In this document: piece by piece, positions 8,912 through 18,654 of the stretch | Position numbering within the stretch: position 1 is the first letter of the stretch | Layout: every line of letters starts with the position of its first letter | Source: Acidobacteriota bacterium | Lineage (GTDB): Bacteria; Acidobacteriota; Blastocatellia; RBC074 | Length of the DNA stretch: 64,000 nt | Assembly (NCBI GenBank): GCA_018269055.1 | Contig: JAFDVI010000011.1 | Span: forward strand, 1-64,000 | Direction of reading: 5' to 3' | Notes under the pieces: generated by a model | Seen by the model: the letters and a program-made list of their open reading frames with translations, nothing else | Database searches by the model: none | What the model was told of the DNA's origin: nothing | Program-made: the position numbers and the translations under genes

Positions 8912-10185
8912 TTTTTGTCGCCCGCTTTGGCTTCCACGTAAGTTTGGCGGTGCTGGATCACAACCAGTTTCGGATCAATCTGGTCTCCCAAATTGACTTT
9001 GACCTGAATCTTGCGGCGCTTGCCTTCTTGGCGGGTGTTGGTTGGCGTGTATCCCAAACTGTATTGGTTGCGAACCAACGCCGAAATAGATTGCAACACG
9101 CTGGGGATTTCACCCGCGAAGGTGACCGGAAAGTATTTGCCGCCGGTCGAATCGGCAAACGTTTTCAGCGTATTTTGCGCCTGAAGCAGGCTCAGGCGGT
9201 CAATTCGAACTCCACCCGGCCCAAGCATTCCGCCACGCGAAGGATCAAGCGCCGGGTTGTTGTCATAAAGTTTCAAAAACAGGTTGCCGGTTCCAATCAC
9301 ATAAATGGGCACGCCCGCGTTTTCAACAATCTTTCGAGCTTCGTCGAAGTTGATTTTGCTGAAGGTGTCCAGTCCCGAGCAAACCAGCAAGATGGCAGTG
9401 TGTCCGTTGACTTCCTCCAAACCGGCGTAATCGGTTTTTTCCGGTTTGGGTTCTTTGCTGTTTCCTTCCTCCAGCACAACGCTATCGCCAATGCCACCTT
9501 TCAATACAAGTTTCATGGCGTCAAACAGATTGCTTTCGCTGAAAGCCGGATTGTTCCGAATCAACAGATTGATTGCTCCCATCAATTTGCTTTTGTCATC
9601 GGTAAAATCCACCAACGGTGTTGGGCGAATATCGTAAGCAACGATGGAGATGAAATCTTTCGGCTGAACGAACCGGCTGACAAACTCGTACGCCGGTCGC
9701 AAAATTTCAACACGGCCATATTCGAAATATCCGCCGGTCGGCGATCCCAGCAAATCCACCAGCTTGCTGTATTCCAGCACCATGACCATCGTCATAGGCG
9801 CTTGAGGCGTGGAGAAGTTTTCGATTTCCTGTTTGATGCCGTCTTCGTAAATCTCGAAGTTCTCTTTTTTGATGCCCTGAATAATTGCGCCCGTCTTTTT
9901 GTTGTACACGACGGCTTCGACATTGACGACTTTGGTATCAATGCTGAGGCTGATAGGCGGCTGACTTTTATCTACTTTTTGCCTGTCTTTCTTTTCCTGC
10001 TCTTTGCGCGCTTCTTCCGGGTCGCCGCTGGCGTTGGGATTTTTCTTTTGATTTTCAGAAGATTTGCGTCCTGCTTGCGCAAACGTTCGGTCGGTGATGA
10101 GCAACGGGCTGACGCTTAGGGCGACGACTAGGGCAAATGCCAGCCAACCAATAAGTTTCAGCCTGCGATTCTGTTGGTGTTTCAT
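8908..10185 (-). CDS. Secreted VWFA-related acidobacterial protein (TIGR03436-like)
   Basis: The ATG at 10185 is chosen over 10236 because GAGG sits 7 bases upstream; this gives a 425-aa protein with a signal sequence (LIGWLAFALVVALSVSPLL). A charged linker rich in Lys, Glu and Asp follows, then a VWFA-like domain from about residue 80. Where a canonical MIDAS would read DxSxS, this protein has LEYSKL, so metal binding may be altered. Its C-terminal part ends NQYSLGYTPTNT-x-GKRRKIQV, typical of this acidobacterial family. Function unknown; it leads the ygg operon with overlapping stop and start codons. Confidence 0.85.
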   Translation of the reverse strand: MKHQQNRRLKLIGWLAFALVVALSVSPLLITDRTFAQAGRKSSENQKKNPNASGDPEEARKEQEKKDRQKVDKSQPPISLSIDTKVVNVEAVVYNKKTGAIIQGIKKENFEIYEDGIKQEIENFSTPQAPMTMVMVLEYSKLVDLLGSPTGGYFEYGRVEILRPAYEFVSRFVQPKDFISIVAYDIRPTPLVDFTDDKSKLMGAINLLIRNNPAFSESNLFDAMKLVLKGGIGDSVVLEEGNSKEPKPEKTDYAGLEEVNGHTAILLVCSGLDTFSKINFDEARKIVENAGVPIYVIGTGNLFLKLYDNNPALDPSRGGMLGPGGVRIDRLSLLQAQNTLKTFADSTGGKYFPVTFAGEIPSVLQSISALVRNQYSLGYTPTNTRQEGKRRKIQVKVNLGDQIDPKLVVIQHRQTYVEAKAGDKK

Positions 10186-10784
10186 TTCGTTACCTCTTAA
10201 GCTCAATGGTTTGTTTGCTAACGTACGATGCAGCAAGCAATGACTTGGTTATGTTTGATCAGGTGACCGGAGTCTAACAAATGCCCTGTCCTGTGAAAAG
10301 TTATCTGCCGGACTCGGCTGACTTTGGCTGACTCCGGTCTTCTTCCCAATGCAGACAGGCGACATCTGTCCCCGATCCATTCCTCAATTAGTTAGACGGA
10401 GTCAACTACGTTTCCTTGCCGGTTTAGTTTGCCACTCAATCACTCCAAAAATCTGAATCCGGCCGTACGAAAATTCGGATTTCAAGCTCTTTTTTCTCCC
10501 TAAACCATTTGTGTATCTCCTGCTATTTCTCTATTTAGCCTTTTTACCCCCTCTTCGAGCGAAAAGTTCGGTTGAAAGAAACGAGGGGGGTATGCTAGCT
10601 TCCGCCATCATTCTGGTGCTTGTCGTCACTAATTTTGAAGTCCCGTGTGAGTACCCCGACGGCAAAATAAAATTGGATTCAAAAATTTGAGCCCGCTGAA
10701 AGCTTCATCCCTCAATGACAGTGAGGCTACTCTCTACACTCGCAACTGAGAAGTTTGCAGTTGCCGAGCTTAGGAGTTTGTTAG
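10186..10784. other. Long intergenic region between divergent VWFA and M23 genes
   Basis: About 600 bp without a credible gene. It contains a 9-bp perfect inverted repeat, ACCGGAGTC (10266-10274) and GACTCCGGT (10330-10338), and short direct repeats of GGCTGACT between them. Divergent promoters must lie here. I could not identify an RNA gene or operator with confidence. Confidence 0.5.
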
Positions 10785-11651
10785 ATGAAAGAAGACAAGC
10801 GTTTTTATACCTTTGTTTTTGCTCCGACTGCTAAATCACAACTACGAAAATTCAATGTCCGGCACGAAGTGCTTTATGCCATCCTGGGCTTTGCTGCGGT
10901 TGGCTTACTGACCGTTACCTATGGCGCATACCGATTGGCGCAGCATGCTGTTGTTGTCGCCAAACTCAACCTGATGCAAAACGAAAACCGTTTGCTCCGG
11001 GAGAGGAATCAGGAAGCCCAAAGCAAATACGACCTTTTGCAAAACCGTTTGGCTGCGCTGGATACGACGCAACGCAAGCTGGCCGAAGCTTCGGGTATCA
11101 GCCACCAATCCGACATCGCGGCCAACATTGGGCAGGGCGGTCCTGACAGCGACACCAGCCTGAGCGATATGGAACGCGTTACGGCCGCGCTGGAAAGCGA
11201 GCTTCGACAGATCAAGGACGTTTTTGACAAAAATCAGGTCAAGCTGTCTTCGACTCCCAGCGGATGGCCCGTGCGCGGATACATCACAGACGGGTTTGGC
11301 TGGCGGCGGAATCCCTTCGGCGGAGGCGGCACAGAATCTCACGCGGGGTTGGATATTGCCACCAACTACGGAACCGCGATTGAAGCGACGGCTGATGGCA
11401 TAGTGATTTTTGCCGGAATGTTCGGCGGATACGGAAACATCGTCGTGGTTGATCACGGATATGGCGTGACGACCCGATACGGTCACATGTCGCGCATTGA
11501 CGTGGAAGTCGGACAGCGAATCGCGCGCGGCAAACAGATCGGAGCCGTCGGCAGCACGGGGCGTTCAACCGCGCCGCATTGCCATTACGAAGTTCGCCTG
11601 CACGACCGTCCGGTCAATCCTTTGAATTATCTTTCAGTTGGCAGGCTTTAG
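10785..11651 (+). CDS. M23 family peptidoglycan endopeptidase, membrane anchored
   Basis: A 288-aa protein with an N-terminal transmembrane helix (about residues 28-48), a coiled-coil stretch (about 55-150) and a C-terminal LytM/peptidase M23 domain. Zinc ligands are visible: H and D in SHAGLDIA, and the HxH of TAPHCHYEVR; RYGHM supplies the other catalytic histidine. It resembles NlpD/MepM-type enzymes or EnvC-type activators, but the full ligand set suggests an active enzyme that cuts peptide cross-links in the periplasm. AGGAG precedes the ATG by 9 bases. Confidence 0.93.
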   Translation: MKEDKRFYTFVFAPTAKSQLRKFNVRHEVLYAILGFAAVGLLTVTYGAYRLAQHAVVVAKLNLMQNENRLLRERNQEAQSKYDLLQNRLAALDTTQRKLAEASGISHQSDIAANIGQGGPDSDTSLSDMERVTAALESELRQIKDVFDKNQVKLSSTPSGWPVRGYITDGFGWRRNPFGGGGTESHAGLDIATNYGTAIEATADGIVIFAGMFGGYGNIVVVDHGYGVTTRYGHMSRIDVEVGQRIARGKQIGAVGSTGRSTAPHCHYEVRLHDRPVNPLNYLSVGRL

Positions 11652-11720
11652 AAGGCAGTTGGCAGTCCCCAAAATATGCGGTTGGCAGACTGTAATCGTT
11701 TTGCCTCAACCTCGTGTCCA

Positions 11721-11765
11721 AAACAGCAAAGGGCAGTCAGGAATTCTGGCTGCCCTTTGCTGTTT
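11721..11765. terminator. Bidirectional hairpin terminator
   Basis: A perfect 16-bp inverted repeat (AAACAGCAAAGGGCAG and its complement) encloses a 13-base loop, with A-rich and T-rich edges on both sides. It lies between the convergent M23 and CoA-binding genes and can serve both. Confidence 0.85.
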
Positions 11766-11780
11766 GGTTGAGTGTGCAAC

Positions 11781-12242
11781 TTACCGCCGCCGAATGTGCT
11801 GCCGCAAAATGCAATCATCCATCACAACCATCAAACCTGCGGCGAGCGCGCGTTCCGCCGCCGCCTGATCAATGACACCATCCTGCATCCAAACGGCTTT
11901 TGCGCCAAGGCGAATCGCCTCATCAACGTGATGTCCGGCTTCTTCCGAGCGCCGGAAAATATCCACCAGGTCAAACCTTTCAGGGACATCGGTCAGGTTT
12001 GCATAAGCTTTTTCGCCCAACACCACAGTCTCGTTCGGATTCACAGGAATGACGCGATAGCCGTTTCGCTGCAAATATCGCGCAACGTCGTAACTGGGCC
12101 GCATTGGATTTGACGATAAACCGACAACAGCTATCGTTCGGCAATCGTTCAAAATGGTTTCGATAACTTTGGGATCGTTCTGTCCACTCACTGTGAAACT
12201 CTCCTCTGACAAAATCTCCGGGAATTCATTTTCTGACGCCAC
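11781..12242 (-). CDS. CoA-binding domain protein (YccU-like)
   Basis: A 153-aa Rossmann-type protein of the CoA_binding_2 family. Motifs: TIAVVGLSSNPMRPSYDVARYLQ (nucleotide-binding loop), GYRVIPVNPN, DIFRRSEEAGHHVDEAI and GAKAVWMQDGV. It is related to the CoA-binding part of succinyl-CoA synthetase but has no catalytic partner domain. The function is unknown. The first 25 residues may be an over-extension: a GTG start at VSGQND is possible. Confidence 0.88.
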   Translation of the reverse strand: MASENEFPEILSEESFTVSGQNDPKVIETILNDCRTIAVVGLSSNPMRPSYDVARYLQRNGYRVIPVNPNETVVLGEKAYANLTDVPERFDLVDIFRRSEEAGHHVDEAIRLGAKAVWMQDGVIDQAAAERALAAGLMVVMDDCILRQHIRRR

Positions 12243-12318
12243 AGCATCACGAGTAAAGGCCGGATGATTTTGTGCGAGAGTTCAACCGACAATGGTTTTG
12301 CGATAAGATGCGCAACTT

Positions 12319-12798
12319 ATGAAAATTCTGCAGCTCGACCAATTACAAATGGAACGCGAACGCCTGCGACAGGCTGGAAAAAAAGTTGTTTTCACCAACG
12401 GCTGCTTTGACCTGCTGCATCCCGGCCACGTGCGGTATTTGCAGCAAGCGCGTGCCTTGGGTGATGTTCTGATCGTCGCCTTAAACAGCGACCGCAGCGT
12501 CCGAGAGTTAAAAGGCGACAGACGACCAATTTTGAACGAAGCCGAACGATCAGAGGTGATGGCCGCGTTGGCTTGCGTGGATTTCGTGACGGTTTTTGAC
12601 GAACCGACTCCGCGCGAAATCATTTCCACGCTGTTGCCGGATATTCTGGTCAAAGGCGGCGATTGGAGCCTGGACAATATCGTTGGCCGCGAAGAAACCG
12701 AAGCTGCGGGCGGAAAAGTCATGAGTCTGGCCTTTGTTGAAGGTTGTTCAACAACCGATGTGATCGAACGCATTGCGCAGCGATACGCGAAGCAGTAA
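12319..12798 (+). CDS. rfaE2: D-glycero-beta-D-manno-heptose 1-phosphate adenylyltransferase
   Basis: A 159-aa nucleotidyltransferase corresponding to the C-terminal half of HldE. The signature [20 protein letters not shown] contains the HxGH motif; VKGGDW and [14 protein letters not shown] are typical of RfaE2. It activates heptose 1-phosphate with ATP to make ADP-heptose for the LPS inner core. The kinase half (RfaE1) is not in the window, so the bifunctional enzyme is split here. It is followed after 3 bp by the mfd frame. Confidence 0.94.
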   Translation: MKILQLDQLQMERERLRQAGKKVVFTNGCFDLLHPGHVRYLQQARALGDVLIVALNSDRSVRELKGDRRPILNEAERSEVMAALACVDFVTVFDEPTPREIISTLLPDILVKGGDWSLDNIVGREETEAAGGKVMSLAFVEGCSTTDVIERIAQRYAKQ

Positions 12799-12801
12799 AG
12801 C

Positions 12802-15800
12802 TTGTTTGAGGAGAAAGCCTCCCATAACTTTCAATTTCCTGATAGAGACCCGGCAGTGTTTCAACAGAACAAAACTTTTCAGCGATTGTTTGCCGATGTC
12901 AGCGCCGGACGGCGAATCGTTTCCATCGCGGGACTAGGCAATGGCGCAAAGGCACTGGTGCTGGCGGCGCTGCAACGAGCAACTGGGACGCGACTGGCCG
13001 TCGTCAGTCAGCGCAACCGCGACCTGGAAGACTTGGAACGCGACCTGCGTTTTTTTTATGCCCAACTGAACCAACGTGAAGAATGTGAAAACGAAGTGTT
13101 CACGCTTCCCGCTTCGGAAAGCGATCCATACAGCGGAACGTCGCCGCACGCGGAAATTCTGGAGCGTCGCGCGCTGGCGTTATGGCGATTGACGGCTGGA
13201 ATGGGCGACATCGTTTTGCTCAGCACGCGTTCGTTGATGCGACGGTTTATCACTGTGGAGGAAATCAAACAAGCCGTCGTCAGCCTGAAAGTCGGCGAAG
13301 AATTGCCGCTGGATTATTTAATCGAACATCTGGCGGCGGTTGGTTATGTGCGCTCCGATCCGGTCGGCGGCATCGGTGAGTTTTCTTCGCGTGGAGGCAT
13401 TCTGGATTTTTACTCGCCCAGCGCCAGCTTGAACAAAGAAGATGGCGTGCCGTATCCGATGCGTGTTGAGTTTTTCGGCGATGAAATTGATTCGATCCGC
13501 GAATTCGATCCGGAAACGCAACGTTCCATGCGCGAAGTCAAAGAAGCCTTGATTGCTCCAATGCGCGATGAACGCGCCAGCCGGGACGATTTTCGCCGCT
13601 GGGCCAAACTGGCGCGCGAACATTGGAGCGATGAAAAGTACGAACGTGCGCTACGCGATCGGCTGGTGTTCGCCGACGAAGGTGAACAGTTCCAGGGCTG
13701 GGAATATCTGATGCCGCTCGCCGCGCCGCTGACCGCTTCGATTTTTGATTACTTGCAAGACGCTGTGCTGGTGGTGGATGAACCGGCGGAGTTGGAAAAA
13801 CAAGTCCGCACGACGATTGAGGAATTACAGGCTGGATTTGACCGCGCCGAATCCATTGACGAACTGGCGCTGGCGCCGGAAAAACTGTTTTTGACGCCGG
13901 ACGAATTACGCAAGCGAATTGAAAGGTTTCAACGCATTGAGTTGCGTTTACTGGGCAGTGCGGCGTTTGAGTTTCAGGAAGAGCTCAGCACAGAAGAAGT
14001 CGTCGTTCAGAGTCCCGGCTTCAGCCGGAACCCAACCGAAGCCAGTCAGCCGTCAGAAGGCGGTGTTCCGAATGGTGGCGCTCAAAACAAGTTCGCTGCC
14101 TTCACCAATCGCGATTCGTCCGCACCATTGTTTCTGTTCCCTCCCGAGGCCGAGCCGATAGAAGTGGAAATCATCTCGCATACGGTTCGTCGCTGGCATG
14201 GTCACGTCGCCGATTTGGCGCGCGACCTAAAACAACAATCGCTCCTCGGCAATCACACTGTCTTCGTTTTGCCCAGCACAGGCGTTGCCGACCGCATTCG
14301 CAAACTGCTCAGCGAATACGAAATCGCAGGTGTGGAGATTGCGGAATTCGGATTGTGGATTGCGGATTCCCAACAATCCGGTGTTTCGCGATCCCCCATC
14401 ACCTTGATTGTCGGCGATATTTCGGTGGGATTTTCTCTGCCAGCGGCCCATCTGAGCGTTTACACCGAAGCGGACATTTTCGACGAAGCCGTTCACGCGG
14501 CTCCGCCCGTCAAAACGTCCAAAAAGAAACGCTCGCAATCCGCCGCGTTCATTTCCGACTTCCGAGATTTGAAGATCGGCGATTACGTCGTCCACATTGA
14601 CCACGGCATTGGCCAGTTCCAGGGTTTAATCCAGATTGACACCGAAGGCGGTGAATCGGCTGCGGAAGTCTACGCGCGAATGATCGGCGACGCGCAAAAG
14701 ACTGAAAAACCCAAGCGCGAATTCATGCTGCTGACGTATGCCGACGGCGCGAAGCTCTACGTGCCTGTCGAACGCCTGGATCTGGTGCAAAAATTTTCCA
14801 GTGGAGAAATGAGTTCGCCCTCGCTGGACAAACTCGGCGGTATTGCCTGGGCCAAAACCAAAGCCAAAGCCAAACGCGCCATGCGCGATATGGCCGAAGA
14901 GCTGTTGAAGCTGTACGCCCAGCGAAAACTCGTCACTGGTTACGCCTTCAGCGGCGACACGCCGTGGCAACAGGAATTTGAAGCCGCTTTCCCGTACGAA
15001 CTGACGCCCGACCAAGCCAAAGCCATTGATGACGCCAAGCATGATATGGAACAACCGACGCCGATGGATCGCTTGCTGTGCGGCGATGTCGGCTATGGCA
15101 AAACCGAAGTCGCCATGCGCGCCGCGTTCAAAGCCGTGATGGAAGGCAAACAGGTCGCCGTGCTGACTCCGACGACAGTGTTGGCCTATCAACACTTTTC
15201 CAACTTCCGTTCGCGCTTCGCGGTATTTCCGGCGCGCATCGAATTGCTGTCGAGGTTTCGTTCACCAAAAGAACAGAAGGAAGTCGTAGCTGCCATCGAA
15301 GCCGGGAAAGTGGACATCGTCGTTGGCACACATCGCGTCTTGTCTCGCGATTTGAATTTCAAGGATTTGGGACTGGTCGTCGTGGACGAAGAGCAGCGCT
15401 TCGGCGTCGCACACAAAGAAAGGTTGAAGCATCTGAAAAAACGCGTGGACGTTTTGACGATGAGCGCCACGCCGATCCCGCGCACATTGAATATGTCGCT
15501 GCTGGGTGTGCGCGATATGTCGTTGATCGAAACGCCTCCGCGCGACCGGCTGGCGATTCAAACCAATGTCGTTCCCTTCAACGAACAAATTGTCCGCAGC
15601 GCCATCGAACAGGAATTGCAGCGGCAAGGCCAAGTCTTTTTCGTCCACAATCGAGTCGAATCCATCCACGAAGTAGCAGCATTGCTGCAACGATTCGTGC
15701 CGCAAGCGCGCTTCATCGTTGCGCACGGCCAAATGGGCGAAAAAGAGATGGAGCAAGCCGTGCTGGATTTTGTGGATTACAAATACGACGTGCTGGTGGC

Positions 15801-16626
15801 GACGACAATCATCGAAAACGGCATAGATATTCCGCGCGCCAATACCATCATTATCAATCGCGCCGATGCGTATGGCTTATCGCAGTTGTACCAGTTGCGC
15901 GGTCGTGTCGGACGATCGAATCGCCGGGCGTACGCATACCTGCTGATTCCTTCTGAACGCGAATTGACGCCGATTGCCCGAAAGCGGCTGGCAGCGATTC
16001 GCGAATTTTCCGATTTGGGCGCGGGCTTCCGCATTGCGGCGCTCGACCTGGAACTGCGCGGCGCGGGCAATTTGCTCGGCGGACAACAATCCGGCCACAT
16101 TGATGCCATCGGATTCGATTTGTACACGACGATGCTGGAACGCACCGTACAGGAACTGCGCGGCGAAGAAATCGAAGAAGACATCAGCACACAACTCAAC
16201 CTCGGCGTGGATGTGCGCATTCCCGACGAATACATTTTTGACATGAGCCATCGCCTGCGCACCTATAAACGAATCGCTTCGGCGCACGACGACGAAGACT
16301 TGGCGCGCATCCACGAAGAAATCACCGACCGGTATGGACGCATGCCCGAATCGGTCGAAAACCTGTTTGAGTATTCCAGCATCCGCCGCGCCGCCCAAAG
16401 CCTGGGTATCCTTTCGATTGACCGCATCAAGGAAAGTTTTTCGATCAAGCTGAGCGAAAAAGCGAAAATTGATCCTCAAAAACTGATGGAGCTTCTGGAA
16501 GAAAACAAAGCCGCCAGCTTTTCACCAACAGGGGTATTGAAAGTAAAGTTTGAGGCCAACGACCTGAACGACAAACGCATTTTTACGGAACTGAAAACAT
16601 TGCTGGCAGGTTTGCTGGCTGACTAA
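12802..16626 (+). CDS. mfd: Transcription-repair coupling factor Mfd
   Basis: A 1274-aa DNA translocase that removes stalled RNA polymerase and recruits UvrA. Order: UvrB-like module ([11 protein letters not shown] near residue 195), RNAP-interacting domain ([18 protein letters not shown] near 590), RecG-like motor with [20 protein letters not shown] and SATPIPRTL, then the QLRGRVGRS helicase motif and the TRCF C-terminal domain. The frame begins at TTG 12802 with no clear ribosome site; GTG 12856 is an alternative. Two linkers carry repeat DNA in frame: a palindromic element at 14010-14072 (residues about 403-424) and a heptamer array at 14341-14368 (about 514-523). Both fall between conserved blocks, so activity is probably retained. 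Confidence 0.96.
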   Translation: MFEEKASHNFQFPDRDPAVFQQNKTFQRLFADVSAGRRIVSIAGLGNGAKALVLAALQRATGTRLAVVSQRNRDLEDLERDLRFFYAQLNQREECENEVFTLPASESDPYSGTSPHAEILERRALALWRLTAGMGDIVLLSTRSLMRRFITVEEIKQAVVSLKVGEELPLDYLIEHLAAVGYVRSDPVGGIGEFSSRGGILDFYSPSASLNKEDGVPYPMRVEFFGDEIDSIREFDPETQRSMREVKEALIAPMRDERASRDDFRRWAKLAREHWSDEKYERALRDRLVFADEGEQFQGWEYLMPLAAPLTASIFDYLQDAVLVVDEPAELEKQVRTTIEELQAGFDRAESIDELALAPEKLFLTPDELRKRIERFQRIELRLLGSAAFEFQEELSTEEVVVQSPGFSRNPTEASQPSEGGVPNGGAQNKFAAFTNRDSSAPLFLFPPEAEPIEVEIISHTVRRWHGHVADLARDLKQQSLLGNHTVFVLPSTGVADRIRKLLSEYEIAGVEIAEFGLWIADSQQSGVSRSPITLIVGDISVGFSLPAAHLSVYTEADIFDEAVHAAPPVKTSKKKRSQSAAFISDFRDLKIGDYVVHIDHGIGQFQGLIQIDTEGGESAAEVYARMIGDAQKTEKPKREFMLLTYADGAKLYVPVERLDLVQKFSSGEMSSPSLDKLGGIAWAKTKAKAKRAMRDMAEELLKLYAQRKLVTGYAFSGDTPWQQEFEAAFPYELTPDQAKAIDDAKHDMEQPTPMDRLLCGDVGYGKTEVAMRAAFKAVMEGKQVAVLTPTTVLAYQHFSNFRSRFAVFPARIELLSRFRSPKEQKEVVAAIEAGKVDIVVGTHRVLSRDLNFKDLGLVVVDEEQRFGVAHKERLKHLKKRVDVLTMSATPIPRTLNMSLLGVRDMSLIETPPRDRLAIQTNVVPFNEQIVRSAIEQELQRQGQVFFVHNRVESIHEVAALLQRFVPQARFIVAHGQMGEKEMEQAVLDFVDYKYDVLVATTIIENGIDIPRANTIIINRADAYGLSQLYQLRGRVGRSNRRAYAYLLIPSERELTPIARKRLAAIREFSDLGAGFRIAALDLELRGAGNLLGGQQSGHIDAIGFDLYTTMLERTVQELRGEEIEEDISTQLNLGVDVRIPDEYIFDMSHRLRTYKRIASAHDDEDLARIHEEITDRYGRMPESVENLFEYSSIRRAAQSLGILSIDRIKESFSIKLSEKAKIDPQKLMELLEENKAASFSPTGVLKVKFEANDLNDKRIFTELKTLLAGLLAD
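14010..14072. repeat. Palindromic element inside mfd
   Basis: The left arm GAGTCCCGGCTTCAGCCGGA forms its own hairpin. A degenerate, oppositely oriented arm ends at about 14072. The same type of element lies at 49266-49338 in the WD40 gene. Translation gives the peptide pattern GFSRN...EGGVPN. Confidence 0.7.
14341..14368 (+). repeat. Heptamer array (GCGGATT type, 4 units) inside mfd
   Basis: The units are GCGGAAT, TCGGATT, GTGGATT and GCGGATT. After CCCAAC an inverted copy (AATCCGG) follows. The array is translated as EFGLWIADS in the linker before [16 protein letters not shown]. Confidence 0.8.
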
Positions 16627-16637
16627 CCCCCAAAACC

Positions 16638-16676
16638 AGAGAGGCTGACACAAATTGAATTCGCGTCAGCCTCTCT
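16638..16676. terminator. Hairpin terminator after mfd
   Basis: The arms AGAGAGGCTGAC (16638-16649) and GTCAGCCTCTCT (16665-16676) are perfect complements with a 15-base loop. They lie between mfd and the convergent secreted-protein gene and probably serve both. Confidence 0.85.
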
Positions 16677-16703
16677 GTCAAAAGGAAAACTGGTCGGCTT
16701 TTC

Positions 16704-17282
16704 TCACTCCGCCGACTTCGATTTGGTAATTGCCATCAGCGCCGAGTTTGGCGCTTCGCCCAGCAACAAGTGCATCGTGTTTTCAGACAAAGCCTGTTTT
16801 TCGTCGCCTGTCCGTTTCGATAAAATCCATTTGACCATCACGGCATCGGCTCGCGGATCGGTCGGAATCGTGACGCTGACTGTCGTCGGTGAACTTAAGT
16901 TTTCACTCGCTTCATCCGCTGTAATGCGAGTGCGTGTTGGCGCGCCGACGGCTTGCGAATCCACCACTTTCCCATCAGCGTCGCGGAGCGCAAGCATCGG
17001 TTGAATTTCCAGCATCAGTTCATTACCGAGTTCGCTGCCACTGATTTTGTTGATCAGCGCAAAATCCAACTGGGCGTGACCTTCATCAATCCTTTGAGAA
17101 ATCACGACCATGGCTAAATGTTCGGGCAATTCTGTCTGCTTGGCCAATTCCTTTTGCTTCCAGTCTTCGTAGATAGTCATCAACCCTGGACGCGCGGGAT
17201 TCTTTTCCGCCTGCGCAAATGCTGTTACCGAAGTGACGAGCAAGATCGCCAGAATCGCCAATAAAGCTTTTGGGAAAGTCAT
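16704..17282 (-). CDS. Secreted protein of unknown function
   Basis: A 192-aa protein with a clear signal peptide (LLAILAILLVTSVTAFAQA, cleavage likely after AQA). The mature part has alternating polar and hydrophobic beta-rich segments and no motif I recognise; it is cysteine-free in the part examined. The ATG follows a GGAGAAA ribosome site. It is monocistronic, divergent from the foldase gene, and sits behind the mfd terminator. Confidence 0.7.
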   Translation of the reverse strand: MTFPKALLAILAILLVTSVTAFAQAEKNPARPGLMTIYEDWKQKELAKQTELPEHLAMVVISQRIDEGHAQLDFALINKISGSELGNELMLEIQPMLALRDADGKVVDSQAVGAPTRTRITADEASENLSSPTTVSVTIPTDPRADAVMVKWILSKRTGDEKQALSENTMHLLLGEAPNSALMAITKSKSAE

Positions 17283-17506
17283 GATTTTCTCCTTTGGGAA
17301 TGAACAATCCGGAAATGATTGCGATGGCGCGCATCTTAGCCTTCAAGGGGCGAATCAGACAACTTTTTGTTGTGCCGCTTGCCGACACCACACCGGTAAT
17401 TTTTCGTCCCATCACAAAATCGCGGCTTCTTGCAGCCAGAACAGCGCGCATCGTACAATCCTGCATCGGTTTGAGTGCTGACAATTACTCCTAAATAACT
17501 GCTTTT

Positions 17507-18511
17507 ATGCGCATTAAAATTTTTGTCCTTGCTGCGTTCTTGTGCAGCGGCTGGTTGGTTGGTTGCCACCCCTCATCATCGCGCTCCAACGCCGATGACG
17601 ATAAATCGCCCATCATTGTCGAAATCAATGGTTCCGCGGAGCATTTGCTGGCCTTTGAGCGATTCGTTAAATCGCGGCTATCGGATTTTGACGACCAGAA
17701 CGCATCCGACCAGGTTTCCAATGACAAACGGCGGAGCCAGTTGCTTGATGAATTCATACAACGCCAGTTGATCGTGCAAAAAGCTGCGGAAAAGAACATC
17801 GAACCGACCGATGACGAAATTCGCAACGCGCTGGAAAGTCAGCACAAACAAACCAGCGCAACCGCTACCAATGGCGAAGGGCAAAACAGCGGCGGTGAGG
17901 GTGGCCAGCAAAATCAGGTTACGCTTCAGGGTGCGGAACGGCGCCTGGAAATTTACAACGACTTGCTGACATTGAAGTTTTACAAGACGGAAGTTCTGAA
18001 AGATGTGCAGGTCACGCCTCAAGAAGTGGAAAAGTATTACACCGACAACAGTTCAACGTACCAAGGCAAGAACGGGTTTTACGTACGCGAAATCCGCGTC
18101 AGCAGCGATACCGATGCCCAGAAAGTTTATCGTCAGGCATTGGCCAAACCGGATGATTTTGCGGTTTTGGCCAAAGAACACTCCGAAGCTCCGACGGCTG
18201 CCAACGGTGGATTGATTTATTACGAAGCGCAGATGTTGCCGCCCGTACTGGAACAGGCAATCACTCCGCTGAAAGTCGGTTCCATCAGCCGGGTAATCAA
18301 ATCAAATTACGGGTTTCATATTTTCAAACTCGAACAGCGCGGCGAATCCCAGCCGCTTGAAAAAGTTCGCAAAGACATTGAAGACAAATTGTTGAGCCAG
18401 AAAAATCAGGATCTGATCGAAGAATTTAACAAACGCTCTCTGGCCGGAGCCAAGATCAAAATTTTCCGCGACCGGCTGGGATTTAATTACACCGGCGGTT
18501 TCGGAACGTAA
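17507..18511 (+). CDS. PpiC-type peptidyl-prolyl isomerase lipoprotein
   Basis: A 334-aa lipoprotein: the signal MRIKIFVLAAFLCSGWLVGC ends in a lipobox, with cysteine 20 for lipidation. A SurA_N-like helical domain follows (about residues 60-130), then a parvulin domain at about 195-300 (YVREIRVSSDTDA, FAVLAKEHSEAPTAANGG, VIKSNYGFHIFKLEQR). It should act in the periplasm as a chaperone/isomerase for exported proteins, like PrsA or SurA. A second parvulin gene follows directly, suggesting a paired folding unit. Confidence 0.92.
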   Translation: MRIKIFVLAAFLCSGWLVGCHPSSSRSNADDDKSPIIVEINGSAEHLLAFERFVKSRLSDFDDQNASDQVSNDKRRSQLLDEFIQRQLIVQKAAEKNIEPTDDEIRNALESQHKQTSATATNGEGQNSGGEGGQQNQVTLQGAERRLEIYNDLLTLKFYKTEVLKDVQVTPQEVEKYYTDNSSTYQGKNGFYVREIRVSSDTDAQKVYRQALAKPDDFAVLAKEHSEAPTAANGGLIYYEAQMLPPVLEQAITPLKVGSISRVIKSNYGFHIFKLEQRGESQPLEKVRKDIEDKLLSQKNQDLIEEFNKRSLAGAKIKIFRDRLGFNYTGGFGT

Positions 18512-18654
18512 GACTGGCGGAATTGAGAACCTTACAAACGCGCAAGCTGGGATTTCGATTTGCGTTCAGGAAAATGTAGAAATCCGTGTACAAAGACAAA
18601 TTACCAGAGACGACCATCAGCGCATCCCGCGCGGAAGCGTTACAAGGAGAGTTT

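Noticed and set aside
8875-10119. 414-codon open frame on the plus strand
   Set aside because: Antisense to the VWFA gene; no domain and no ribosome site.
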